Of a stretch of 11,479 nucleotides of DNA, positions 1 to 7,097 are shown in pieces. Numbering within the stretch: the stretch's first letter is position 1; the number at the start of each line of letters is the position of its first letter. Below the pieces are notes generated by a model, which saw nothing but the letters and a program-made list of their open reading frames with translations, had not been told where the DNA came from and searched no databases. A program made the translations under genes and the position numbers. The DNA is from Dunaliella salina (Eukaryota > Chlorophyta > Chlorophyceae > Chlamydomonadales > Dunaliellaceae), in the NCBI GenBank assembly GCA_002284615.2, contig MU069721.1:173026-184504 (forward strand). The letters are read 5' to 3'.

Positions 1-597
1 AGGATGCTGTAGGGCAGGCACAGCAGCAGAGGCTGGCAGGGATAGCGCGCAGGGCTCAGAAGGGGCGGGGGCAGGCGGCAGCACTGCGGCCAATGGATTG
101 CTTGCGGGTGCAGGTGTGTTACCCCATGTGCGTGATGTGTGGATCGTATGTGTGCCGCATGTGATTATGTTGGTATGTATGCTGCATGTTTGAGGGAGGA
201 GGATGCCGGAGAGAAGGCAGCAGCAGCAGAGGCTGGCAGAGGTAGTGCACAGGGCTCAGAAGGGGCCGGAGCATGTAGCAGCACTCCGGCCAATAGATTC
301 CTTGCAGATGCAAGTTGTGACATGCTCGTGATGTTGTGATGTGCAGAGCGTATGTGTGTTGCATGCGACCATGTCGGTATGTTGCATGTTTGAGGGAGGA
401 GGATGCTGTAGAGGATGCAGCAGCAGCAGAGGCTGCCAAAGGTAGCGCACAGGGCTCGGAAGGGGTGGGGGCATGCGGCAGCATTGTGGCCAATGGATCG
501 CTTGCGGATGCAGGTGTGTCACATGCGCGTGATGTGCGGAAAGCGTATGTGTTTTCGCATGTGATTATGTTGGTATATTGCACAAGCTGCGTGTAGC
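1..597. repeat. Tandem repeat, three units of 199-200 bp, exon-like core
   Basis: Three head-to-tail units begin at 1, 200 and 400, each with aggatgc. Each unit has a GC-rich, CAG-rich first half and a TG-rich second half with tatgtgtg and gcatgtg motifs. The first halves of units 2 and 3 read in one frame on the plus strand as related acidic, Ala-rich peptides sharing EEDA, AAAAEA and GSAQGSEG, open for 66 and 86 codons. Unit 1 lacks one base near 15 and loses that frame. Each core ends in gatgcag or a variant followed by gtgtgt or similar, which could be a 5' splice site, so duplicated exons with intron between them are possible. A plain minisatellite is the alternative. I do not recognise the protein. 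Confidence 0.8.
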
Positions 598-615
598 ATG
601 TGTGTTTGTGTGCTT

Positions 616-985
616 GTGTCTTACGTGTGGTTGTTCCCAATGCAGGTGTGTTATATGCGCGTGATGTGCGGAATGTATGTGTGTTGCTGGTGTTCATGTT
701 GGTACATTTCATGTGCTGCTTGGAGCATGGGCGAATGTCCGTGTGTGTCTTACATGCGGTTGTTCCTGATGCAGGTGTGTGAAATGCATGTGGTACTCTG
801 AATGTTGTCTGTGGCTATGCTGGTATGTTGCATGTGTTGGGTGGAGCATGTGTGCTGCGCGTGTGTGTCCTGCATATGGTTGTGTGGGTGTGTTTCCAAT
901 AGCCCGAGGGGTGCCAATGGAAGGTGGGGCGCACCCATCTGTCTCCAGCTCTTGCTGTTATGTTTGTGTGCGCATGTTGTACGCA
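616..985. repeat. TG-rich tandem repeat, about three units of 120-130 bp
   Basis: Imperfect units start at about 616, 745 and 865, marked by gtgtctta or gtgtcctg, then a ggttgt block, atgcaggtgtgt and a tggagcatg block. The third unit drifts after about 890. The sequence resembles the TG-rich second half of the 200-bp units just upstream, so the two families probably share an origin. Open frames here (60-67 codons) follow the repeat composition and do not look like proteins. Confidence 0.6.
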
Positions 986-1240
986 TGCTGCGGGCATGCC
1001 ACACATTAGTACTCCCCAATCTGTGGGAAATTTTGATGTCATGGAATCGGGAGGTGCATTGGCACCTCACAATGCATGCATCCCAATCACAGCCATGCGC
1101 CCTCCCCTCTTTCTATGGGCAGCAGTAGGGTGCCTCCCCAGCAAGTTCTTTGTGTAACTCTGATGCAGAGTTGGAAGACGATTCAAAGCTGGGATTTGCA
1201 CCTGTATGGTCGATGCGGCTTCCTTTGCTGCCAACTCCTG
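986..1240. other. Short unique spacer with a small inverted repeat
   Basis: No gene is seen between the TG-rich repeats and the next repeat family. A 7-bp inverted repeat, gaggtgc/gcacctc with a 4-base loop, lies at 1051-1068. It is followed by a self-complementary atgcat run at about 1073. The function, if any, is unknown. Confidence 0.4.
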
Positions 1241-1241
1241 C

Positions 1242-1960
1242 AGCCCACACCCATGCGCATGTGGCATTGACTCTGAAGTGTGCACGCTGACTTGCTCTGC
1301 AGAGGGGACAGAGCACAGTAGCAGCGAGTGGCGTCCATTGCTGCCAACTCCTGCAGCCCACTGAACACCCATGCGCATGTGGCATTGACTCTGGATTGTG
1401 CACACTGACTTGGCCTGCCGAAGAGACAGAGCACAGCAGCAGCAATTGGCAGCTGAATCAGCTGGGGCCCAAGGCGCCAGCCAACACAGCGATGCGCACA
1501 CTCTCTTGCAGCTTTTAAGCAAATTTTGAGTCAACTTCCATGCATGTGGCATTGACTCTGTGTTTTGCACACAGCTTGCCCTGCAGAGGAGGCAGAGCGG
1601 AGGAGCAGCAAGAGGCAGCTGAGGCAGAGGGGGCCCCATGCCCCAGGATATTAGTGTGCACACTCAGAAGCAAATTTCATGCAACTTTGATGCATGTGGT
1701 ATTGACTCTTGGGTTGTGCACACTGACTTGCCCCACAGCGGAGACAGCAGAGCAGCACACCGTTTCCTGCAGCCCAAACCTATGCATATGGCATCGAGTC
1801 TGAGTTGTGCACACTGACTTGCCATGCAGATGAGCCAGAGCACAGTAGCAGCAAGGGGCAGCTGAGACAGAGGGGGCCCAAAGCACCAGCAGCAGCGAGC
1901 TGACTCTGGGTTGTGCACACTGAGTAGCAGCAAGGCGCAGCTGAGGCAGAGGAGGCACCA
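1242..1960. repeat. Tandem repeat family with conserved SSSK-QLRQRG-type peptide
   Basis: About six imperfect copies of a unit marked by gtggcattgactctg (near 1261, 1379, 1546, 1696, 1788 and a partial at 1898) are followed by ttgtgcacactgacttg and a tgcag-like site. Spacing varies from about 90 to 170 nt. After the tgcag the plus strand reads in several units as related peptides: EGTEHSSSEW, EETEHSSSNWQLNQLGPKAP, EERRSSKRQLRQRGPHAP-like, and DEPEHSSSKGQLRQRGPKAP. The pyrimidine-containing run ending in gcag before each peptide looks like a 3' splice site, so these could be duplicated exons of a low-complexity protein. The frame is interrupted between units, and no start, stop or outer exon can be placed. 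Confidence 0.7.
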
Positions 1961-2303
1961 ACACAGGAAGATGGACCAGGGGCATTGCTTTGGCTTTCTA
2001 GAGCAAATTATTTCCTTTTGTTGTTTTGTCCACCAAATTTTTGGGGGGGGGGAGTATTTTCTTGGAGAAAAATCCTTTGAGGGGTATGTTTCTCTGGGAA
2101 AGATTTGTCCGTGAGGGAAATGTCAATAGAAACTTTTTAAGGTGGCCCTTGCATGTCAGCAATGTTCCATTTCTCAGCGTCAACTCTGCACGGAACAGAG
2201 CAGGGTGCGTAAATGGTGTGAGTGGCATTACATGATGGATTGGTGGGGCCTGGATGTGCAAAGTTAAGGACAGGATGGGGGAATGCAAGCCACACTCATA
2301 CTC
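1961..2303. other. Non-coding stretch with a G10 run
   Basis: No gene is recognised. A run of ten G at 2043-2052 follows an AT-rich stretch (accaaatttt). Short frames on both strands (67-96 codons) overlap one another in conflicting frames and show no domain, so I do not call them. Confidence 0.4.
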
Positions 2304-2325
2304 AGGAAAAAGGAAAAGGAAAAGC
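2304..2325. repeat. AAAGG-type simple repeat
   Basis: The plus strand has a purine-only run of aggaaaa units; the minus strand reads as a pyrimidine tract. It sits at the 3' end (in minus orientation) of the SINE-like segment next to it and may be its simple-repeat tail. Confidence 0.6.
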
Positions 2326-2480
2326 TACGCTATTAGACACTGTCCGATAGCATTGATTAAGGGAAAGACCTACTTGCTCAAGGCAAATCCTCACCGCTAC
2401 CCAGGGTCGAACCCCGGACCTCCCGCATTCCGGGCCGCATTCCATTCGTTAGGCAACAATCGAACATCTGAAGAAATCTG
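2320..2480 (-). mobile_element. SINE-like segment with tRNA-type B box
   Basis: On the minus strand the bases at 2404-2414 read gggttcgaccc, a close match to the tRNA T-loop/pol III B box. It is flanked by a possible T stem (ccggg and cctgg). About 35-45 nt upstream on the same strand is a weak A-box candidate (ttgcctaacgaatgg). Downstream the tail shares gctacgc...ttag...attga...aaggg spacing with the segment at 6425-6545. The anticodon and acceptor stems do not fold convincingly, so this is not called a tRNA gene. A tRNA-derived SINE relic is the likeliest reading. Confidence 0.35.
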
Positions 2481-2739
2481 GTCCCGGAAGTTCCCGAGGT
2501 AACCCCATTCATCACTCAGGACCCTTCACAACCAATGGTTTGAGCATCTGAGCAGTGGTCCGCAGTGCCTTCTTTTTCCCCCTTAGTTGGTGGCGGGTAT
2601 TTCCTCTTTTGCCAACCTTTTTCTGAAGTCATGCCAAGTGGTAATGCTGCCTCTGTACTTTTCTGTTTCTTGTTTGGCAATGTCACTTGCCTGTGCCTAG
2701 TACAAGCAAAGATGCAAATTAGGCGGGGATATGGATTCA

Positions 2740-2847
2740 GGGAACAAATCCACATTGTGTCCGTTTGCTTCTGCTCATACACGTTTTGGTGAAGGGAACG
2801 AATCCACATTGGGTACGTTTGCTTCTGCTCATGCACGTTCCCTTCCT
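2740..2847. repeat. 54-bp tandem duplication
   Basis: Two adjacent copies (2740-2793 and 2794-2847) share gggaac.aatccacattg and cgtttgcttctgctcat.cacgtt with a few mismatches. The minus strand translates to a repeated 18-residue block containing CMSRSKRTQCGFVP, but the surrounding frame shows nothing gene-like, so it is reported only as a repeat. Confidence 0.75.
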
Positions 2848-3334
2848 AGTTGGTGATCGTGCACCTTCAAGAGCAAAGAAGCAACCCGGGATTGAAAAGG
2901 GGGCTGAACAACATGCTCTTGAATAACGGTCTTCTATGCGGTAACTTATACATGCGACTTGCAGCACGCTCTTGTCAAGCAGACTCCTCTTATGGTACCT
3001 AGTAACACACGTGTGCTGCCTTTCAAGAATGGACCTGGAGGACTTGCACGATGTGCTTGAGCATTGGTTCAGATGTACCCTTTTCTCCTGTTGGTTTCAT
3101 GGGTTCATGCATACAACTCAATAGCTGTGCATACTTGTCTTTTCCTTTTTTTGAGAGTTATGGAATGGCTGATTGCCTGCATATGTCCTTTGCTGTTTCT
3201 ATTCCTGTTTCCTCTTGTTTGGAGAGTTTTTTTTAACGATTTTGCCAGTGAACAAGATCGAGAAGGAATGGGAATGGTTACATAGCTGAATTGGGCGCTG
3301 TAATCTGCCTGAACTGCGGTACCTGATTTTAAAG
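2848..3334. other. Non-coding stretch, nothing recognised
   Basis: Short frames occur on both strands (for example 3051-3236 plus and 3105-3428 minus) but contradict each other and show no domain or conserved motif. T-rich tracts lie at about 3141-3153 and 3225-3235. Confidence 0.35.
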
Positions 3335-3400
3335 TGCTGGCACACTCACCTCGCAGAGAGAATGACGTGGGTTTCAGATTATTCAGATTTCCAAGGAAAG
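3335..3400 (+). mobile_element. Possible tRNA-like/SINE relic
   Basis: The plus strand carries gctggcacactcacctcg about 30 nt ahead of gacgtgggtttcagatt (3364-3380), reminiscent of a tRNA anticodon region followed by a B box. The T-loop consensus TTCGA is broken (ttcag). This is the weakest of the tRNA-like sites in the window and may be chance. Confidence 0.18.
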
Positions 3401-4390
3401 GTAAGGATAATCGCTGTGTGCACCTCAAGCGGGCATCTTAGCAGTATAGAACCCCTCCGGAAAGGTCAGGGGCGGTCTTGGCTAAGCGTGGGGGTTTTAG
3501 GTTTCTTTATTTCCAACCTGAGCCAAGGGTAAGGCACGGTACGGTTCAATTGCTGTACCTGCCTGCATGGGCAGCCGAGTGGAAACAGAGCCTTGTAACC
3601 AGATCAGTCCAATGGGAATTGTAGGATATTGTGCTAGAAGTTTGGACACAGCATTTCAGGCAAGCAGACACGAACTCGGCAAATGCTATGAGACATCAGC
3701 TTGTTTCATGAAGTTTTATACGCTTGTCGACTACCGGGGGATATCTAAGCCGAAGGCCATAGGGTTTTTAAACAGTGCTTTTTGTACACATCCCCAGGAT
3801 GAATACAGGTTTCAAAACTGTAAGTTACAAGTTTCCCAAGTTTAACATGTAGAGGCCACTCGTCAAAACGCATGACTGTTAGGCTATGACTTGGAAGAAT
3901 AATAATAATAAAAGGTTAAAAGCTTGTGAAATAGGTGTACAGGAAAAGTAACAATCCAGCAAGGTTAGAGCTAGGCCCAGCAAGTGTCAAATACGAGCAT
4001 GGGGAAAGGGGACAGGAAGATTCAAAAGAATGTGTTCAATTGCAACCAGACGATTAAGGCACTGGGATAGAATGCAGTCAGGATGCTTAAAGAGTGGAGA
4101 GGAGAGAAAGAAAGTGTGTGTGTGGGGGGTGTTTCTTGCCTCATCACAGCCTCACCGCCATGGTTTCACCTCTTGATCACAACCCCAATCACCGGTGGCA
4201 CCTCTACTACTGTAACTGGAATGTGAAACCCACGAGACAGTTTTTTTCTTGATACACGAATGATCCATGTACCGTCCCATCATTCATAATGACCATTTGG
4301 TGCACCTTACTCTCGTCACGCCATCTTTTGTGCAATACAGCTCTTACTGAGCTGGAGAGGTCCTATGCAGCACCAAAGCTTATATAAATA
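3401..4390. other. About 1 kb with no supported gene
   Basis: The longest plus-strand frame is 3567-3845 (92 codons). Its product matches nothing I recognise, has no domain or repeat, and no gene structure surrounds it, so it is not called. Simple repeats are an aat run near 3898-3913 and a purine/TG-rich stretch near 4095-4130. The rest looks like unique intergenic DNA. Confidence 0.4.
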
Positions 4391-4546
4391 GAAAAGAAAA
4401 GAAAAGAAAAGTGTACGCAAGCCAGAGGCCGCGTGCATTAAGGGAAAATCCACCAACTAACAAGCTAGCAGGCTAGCAAGGAAGCAGTGGCCTCACCAAA
4501 AGGCCCTCAGAACCTAAACTAGGCATAGCTAGCCTAGGAGAGAGCC
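4391..4546 (-). mobile_element. 3' end of a minus-strand retroelement copy, (TTTTC)n tail
   Basis: The reverse complement of this segment matches 6271-6406 closely: ggctctc.cctaggctag, taggttctgagggcctt.tggtgaggccactg, and cccttaatgcacgcgg.ctctggc.tgcgta. It has one extra block of about 15 nt containing a second gctagc. In the plus-strand copy the match forms the 3' tail directly downstream of RLE-family coding remains, so here it is read as the 3' end of another copy in reverse orientation. It ends in a (TTTTC)4-like tract (gaaaa repeats at 4391-4411 on plus), as the simple-repeat tails of many non-LTR elements do. How far it extends upstream, toward higher coordinates, is unclear. Coding remains were not found. 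Confidence 0.7.
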
Positions 4547-5403
4547 ATAAGCAAATCTAGTAGGGACCTAAAGGGTTGCTGCTCCAAGCACCAAACCTTA
4601 CTTTAACTCCACGACTACACTTGACTACGGTGTTCGTTTGGAGCCTTAACCTCCACAGCCCACAGCCCTCCCTTACAATACTCTTCCCTTCAGGGTCGGC
4701 AAAGAAATCAAGCTCCCTGTCAGACGTGAGTGTGCTGTGAAGAGAGCGTGCTGCAAGGTAATTGAGTTAGTTGGACATTGGTATGTGTTCTTGTGGCAAC
4801 AAACCTGTGGCCGTGATGAGAGAACCCTTGAAGCTCATGTGGTAACACCACCTATCATCATCTATGGGTAAGCTCAGTTGAGCCCTCTCCTACAAGAAGC
4901 CCATGTGTGACCCGCCAAATAAGTGCAGTGATAAGTCCAGTATCCCTGCAAGCAGAACGCTCAGTCTAGCCAAGCTGCCAAGAGCATTGCTCCGGCCCAA
5001 TAAAGAGTGGGGCAGACAACCCAGATCCTGCTCCAAATCTGTCTGTAGCTGAAGCTCCGGCCAAACCTGCTTGTTACTGGTCGTCTTTCTAAAACCTTTC
5101 TTCTCTCAACACCGCTGGTCATGGGATGTAAAGGCGCAGTCCTGGCTGCATCAATTTCTCAGCCCAACATCCTTTGCCGCTTTTGGAGTTTACGAACCCT
5201 AATCCATCTAGAATAGTGTGGCAAGAGACCTTGAATGAGACCAATCCAATCTGCACACCGGCGCGCGAGACACCCAAGTATTGTGACTGGTATAAAAAAA
5301 TTTAATGTTACCCTCTGAACATCAACAAACCCCTAGAATATCATCCATAGGCAACAGCTCCTATCACCCCTCACCTTATCTAGACCGAGACTAGTCTGCC
5401 TAG
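4547..5403. other. Region between two opposed retroelement relics, nothing recognised
   Basis: This stretch lies between the 5' sides of the minus-strand tail copy and the plus-strand relic. It may hold older, unreadable element sequence. No frame over about 60 codons, domain, RNA gene or tandem repeat was found. A short A7 run follows ggtat at about 5289-5300. Confidence 0.35.
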
Positions 5404-5424
5404 TCCGAACCTGGAGGGATTGTC

Positions 5425-5550
5425 CAGTGGGCATACACAGGTGGCAGCTGCAGCATTCACCGGAAGACAGGTGTTTGGTGCAGGTGTCTACCATCCTGCC
5501 GTTGACACCCCAAATGTGTCCAATATGATCGTGCAGGAATCACTACCATC
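5425..5550 (+). pseudogene. RNase H domain fragment, catalytic Asp lost
   Basis: Codons from 5425 read QWAYTGGSC, matching TWAYTDGSC at 10165 in the longer copy. The first catalytic Asp has become Gly (GGT at 5440). After a frameshift near 5470 the reading GAGVYHP (from 5477) matches GAGVYCP downstream of the Asp in the longer copy. A further shift is needed for AGITTI near 5538, matching AGITKTI. All three blocks are in the same order with comparable spacing, so this is a genuine relic, but it cannot encode an active enzyme. Confidence 0.75.
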
Positions 5551-5567
5551 ATGGTAATGGTTGATGA

Positions 5568-5870
5568 ATGAATAGACACCATGCAGGCCTTAGTCCCTGT
5601 GTTAATGCCCTCAGTAAAGACCAGTATGGCTCATCCCTTATCGGTATGGATGGCTGCAGCAATAACAGATTCCAGGAACAGGGTTTGCAAGCACGTAGCA
5701 TTCCTGATAGGCTTTTCCTTAATGGTATGGGCTCGTCAGCCCGCCACCAAAGCTGCCCAGATGCTATTTTTGTGCGCTCTATCTCAGGCTGACCTGACCA
5801 CGATGATCCCTCTAAGATCCCTGATCGGGACAGGGACATCCACCTTGTTGAATTACAATTTTGTCCCGGC
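5568..5870 (+). pseudogene. Restriction-like endonuclease (RLE) domain relic
   Basis: The frame starting at 5568 reads NRHHAG, then NALSK, GSN and EQGLQ, which lines up with ERHNIAG, KALSK, GSN and AQHNLQ from about 11065 in the longer copy. It goes on to CPDAIFV at 5754 (RPDAVLI in the longer copy) and HLVELQFC at 5841 (HLIEIKFC in the longer copy), the PD-(D/E)xK core. The only in-frame break is a TGA at 5790-5792. The motif Lys is replaced by Gln (CAA at 5856), so even without the stop the nuclease would probably be inactive. About 80 nt are missing between the PD and ExK motifs compared with the longer copy. Confidence 0.75.
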
Positions 5871-5976
5871 ACCAACACCATATCACTCTGGAACGTGCAG
5901 CAGCTCAACATGCCCACACTGTAACCAGGCTTAAATCCCGCAGCTCAAGAAATCCAAACAGGAACAACAAAGTGAC

Positions 5977-6117
5977 CCTAAATATCATCTCAATTGCAAT
6001 ATTGGTGTGGCTGGCACAATTTACAACAACCACACAATCAAACCTCTTACGTATCTAGGCCTTAACAAGCACAAAGCTGAATTACTAGCAAAACAGCTCA
6101 TTCCATCCAAAAATTGA
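5977..6117 (+). pseudogene. Likely C-terminal end of the RLE polyprotein
   Basis: A frame running to a TGA at 6115-6117 reads NIGVAGTIYNNHT followed by a helix-like LGLNKHKAELLAKQL. It directly follows the RLE remains and directly precedes the 3' tail, so by position it is the end of the element protein, beyond where the longer copy is cut by the window end. From general recollection a GVGGTIY-like strand follows the nuclease core in related green-algal proteins, but I could not check this. Confidence 0.45.
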
Positions 6118-6406
6118 AATCCATCATTAATACCAAACATGCTCTTCATTTTCAGGGGGCTTCTGGGGGGGATTTTGCTGGGCGCACGGCGGAGGACAGC
6201 AGGAGAAGGAGAGTCCGGGCGTCCAGGGGCATGGTGGACAACCCCCCTGATCCTCATAAGCTCTGTTTCTGGCTCTCCCCTAGGCTAGTTGTGTCTAGTG
6301 TAGGTTCTGAGGGCCTTCTGGTGAGGCCACTGCTAGCTTGTTATTTAGTGGACCTTCCCTTAATGCACGCGGACTCTGGCCTGCGTAAACTTTTCTTCTC
6401 TTTTTC
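6118..6406 (+). other. 3' untranslated tail of the retroelement relic
   Basis: This is non-coding sequence after the inferred stop. The last 136 nt (6271-6406) are shared, in reverse orientation, with 4391-4546, which shows that this is a repeated 3' end. It finishes in a pyrimidine tract (cttttcttctctttttc), the counterpart of the (TTTTC)n tract of the other copy. The first part (6150-6250) is G-rich and purine-rich and is not obviously shared with the other copy. Confidence 0.6.
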
Positions 6407-6419
6407 AATCGTGAAAAAG
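6400..6419. other. Perfect 8-bp inverted repeat at the element end
   Basis: The arms ctttttca and tgaaaaag are separated by atcg. The hairpin spans the pyrimidine-tract end of the element and the first flanking bases. It may be coincidence or reflect how the 3' tail was joined at the target. Confidence 0.6.
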
Positions 6420-6424
6420 ACTTG

Positions 6425-6545
6425 AAAATTCCAACGCTCTACGCATTTAGCGGTCTCAGAGCGTGCATTGAGGAAGGGCATGCACGATTGCCCCCACCAG
6501 AATTAGAACCCGCATTCTCTCATGGTAATGATTGTTATGGTTGTA
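6425..6545 (-). mobile_element. SINE-like segment with tRNA-type B box
   Basis: On the minus strand 6500-6511 reads gggttctaattc, a good match to the pol III B box. The tail downstream on that strand resembles the tail of the segment at 2320-2480: on plus, gct(ct)acgc..tttag, a gtc block, then gcattga..aaggg at comparable spacing. The upstream (tRNA 5') half does not fold as a cloverleaf. Its end abuts the 3' end of the retroelement relic. Confidence 0.35.
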
Positions 6546-6735
6546 ATGGCTAATTGACTGCAACTGTAGCTGCAAGCCTCTAGGGCCACTCTTACAGGCC
6601 GAATACTGGTGAGTATATTCACACACACTTTCATACATGCGCCAACCTCCCAAGAGGCCGAAGGTGGTGAAGCGAAAGTACTCCCTCCTTCCTTCTTTAT
6701 AGACCACAATTAATGTAAAGAAGACACACAGCAAT
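6546..6735. other. Short stretch without a recognised gene
   Basis: Minus-strand frames of 68-92 codons cover this part and run into the neighbouring SINE-like segment. Their products show no domain. Nothing else is seen. Confidence 0.3.
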
Positions 6736-6850
6736 TGAAGCCTTGCATTGCCTTCAATTGCCTTTCTTCACTGGACCAGAGAACGAACCCCGGATCCAGA
6801 GCTACACCGCCAGCATGTCCAAGGTTATGAGGTTACGAGGGAAGAGGAGG
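6736..6850 (-). mobile_element. SINE-like segment with tRNA-type B box
   Basis: On the minus strand 6781-6791 reads ggggttcgttc, and upstream on that strand lies taacctcataaccttgg, which could be a degraded A box and D arm about 45 nt away. This A-to-B spacing is normal for tRNA-derived SINEs. The tail shares only a ttgcattg.cttcaattg element loosely with the other two minus-strand segments. The acceptor stem is not paired, so a working tRNA gene is unlikely. Confidence 0.33.
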
Positions 6851-6868
6851 CCTCCAGTCAAAATGACC

Positions 6869-6913
6869 GACTGCTAGAGAGAAAGAAAGAGAAAAAGAAA
6901 GTCTGACTGCTAG
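6869..6913. repeat. Purine tract flanked by a 9-bp direct repeat
   Basis: The 9-mer gactgctag occurs at 6869-6877 and 6905-6913. Between and overlapping the copies is an A/G-only run (about 6876-6901, gagagaaagaaagag and related). This looks like a target-site duplication around an A-rich remnant, though chance is possible for so short a repeat. Confidence 0.5.
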
Positions 6914-7097
6914 CATGTTCGTATAAGAAAAGGAGATCGTGAAGAAAGGGTAAATCCTGCTGGTCTCCTGTACCATGAAACAAAACATGTGAAAGGATGG
7001 TGCATGGTGAGATGCAGCCATCCTTGGTTCGGAAGGAGCCATCTGAGAAGGAAAGTGAGAGTGAAAGCTGGGGACCAGAAAATAACGAAGCATATTT

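Larger units (their letters stand above)
5404..6406 (+). mobile_element. Internally deleted retroelement copy with RNase H and RLE remains
   Basis: A decayed plus-strand copy of the same element family as the one at 7098-11479. In order it keeps the start of the RNase H domain (5425-5550), the RLE domain (5568-5870 in one frame with one stop), a likely C-terminal segment ending at a TGA at 6115-6117, and a 3' untranslated tail (6118-6406). Compared with the longer copy, the middle and end of RNase H, the following linker and the Cys knuckle (about 10300-11050) are missing, so RNase H is joined almost directly to the RLE. The 5' boundary is soft: similarity fades before about 5420. Confidence 0.75.

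Noticed and set aside
119..712. 197-codon minus-strand frame
   Set aside because: It runs through all the 200-bp tandem repeats and its product simply repeats their composition (THTFRTSRA-type blocks). No domain; the plus strand has the better exon-like reading.
1067..1663. 198-codon minus-strand frame
   Set aside because: It covers the second repeat family in antisense and consists of repeated CVQ/ESMPHA-like blocks. It overlaps two other minus-strand frames with equally repetitive products.
1..1960. CRISPR array
   Set aside because: The units are long, imperfect and contiguous, without the short identical repeats and unique spacers of a CRISPR array. The window is also clearly eukaryotic.
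2395..2480. Functional tRNA gene on the minus strand
   Set aside because: The T arm and B box are good, but no acceptor stem or anticodon stem of normal length pairs, so I call it only SINE-like.
3105..3428. 107-codon minus-strand frame with a basic region
   Set aside because: It overlaps conflicting plus-strand frames and the weak tRNA-like site, and shows no recognisable domain.
3567..3845. 92-codon plus-strand frame starting with ATG
   Set aside because: The product resembles nothing I know, and there are no neighbouring exons, promoter or conserved pattern. A frame of this length is expected by chance in about 1 kb of non-coding DNA.
5549..5917. 122-codon minus-strand frame
   Set aside because: It is antisense to the RLE relic, whose plus-strand frame matches the longer copy at many positions.
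5581..5934. 117-codon plus-strand frame
   Set aside because: It overlaps the RLE relic in another frame. The frame of 5568 and not this one matches the longer copy (PDA and ExK motifs).
4391..6406. DNA transposon with terminal inverted repeats
   Set aside because: The arms differ by a block of about 15 nt, no transposase lies between them, and one arm is the 3' tail of retroelement coding remains. Two opposed 3' tails explain the pattern better.
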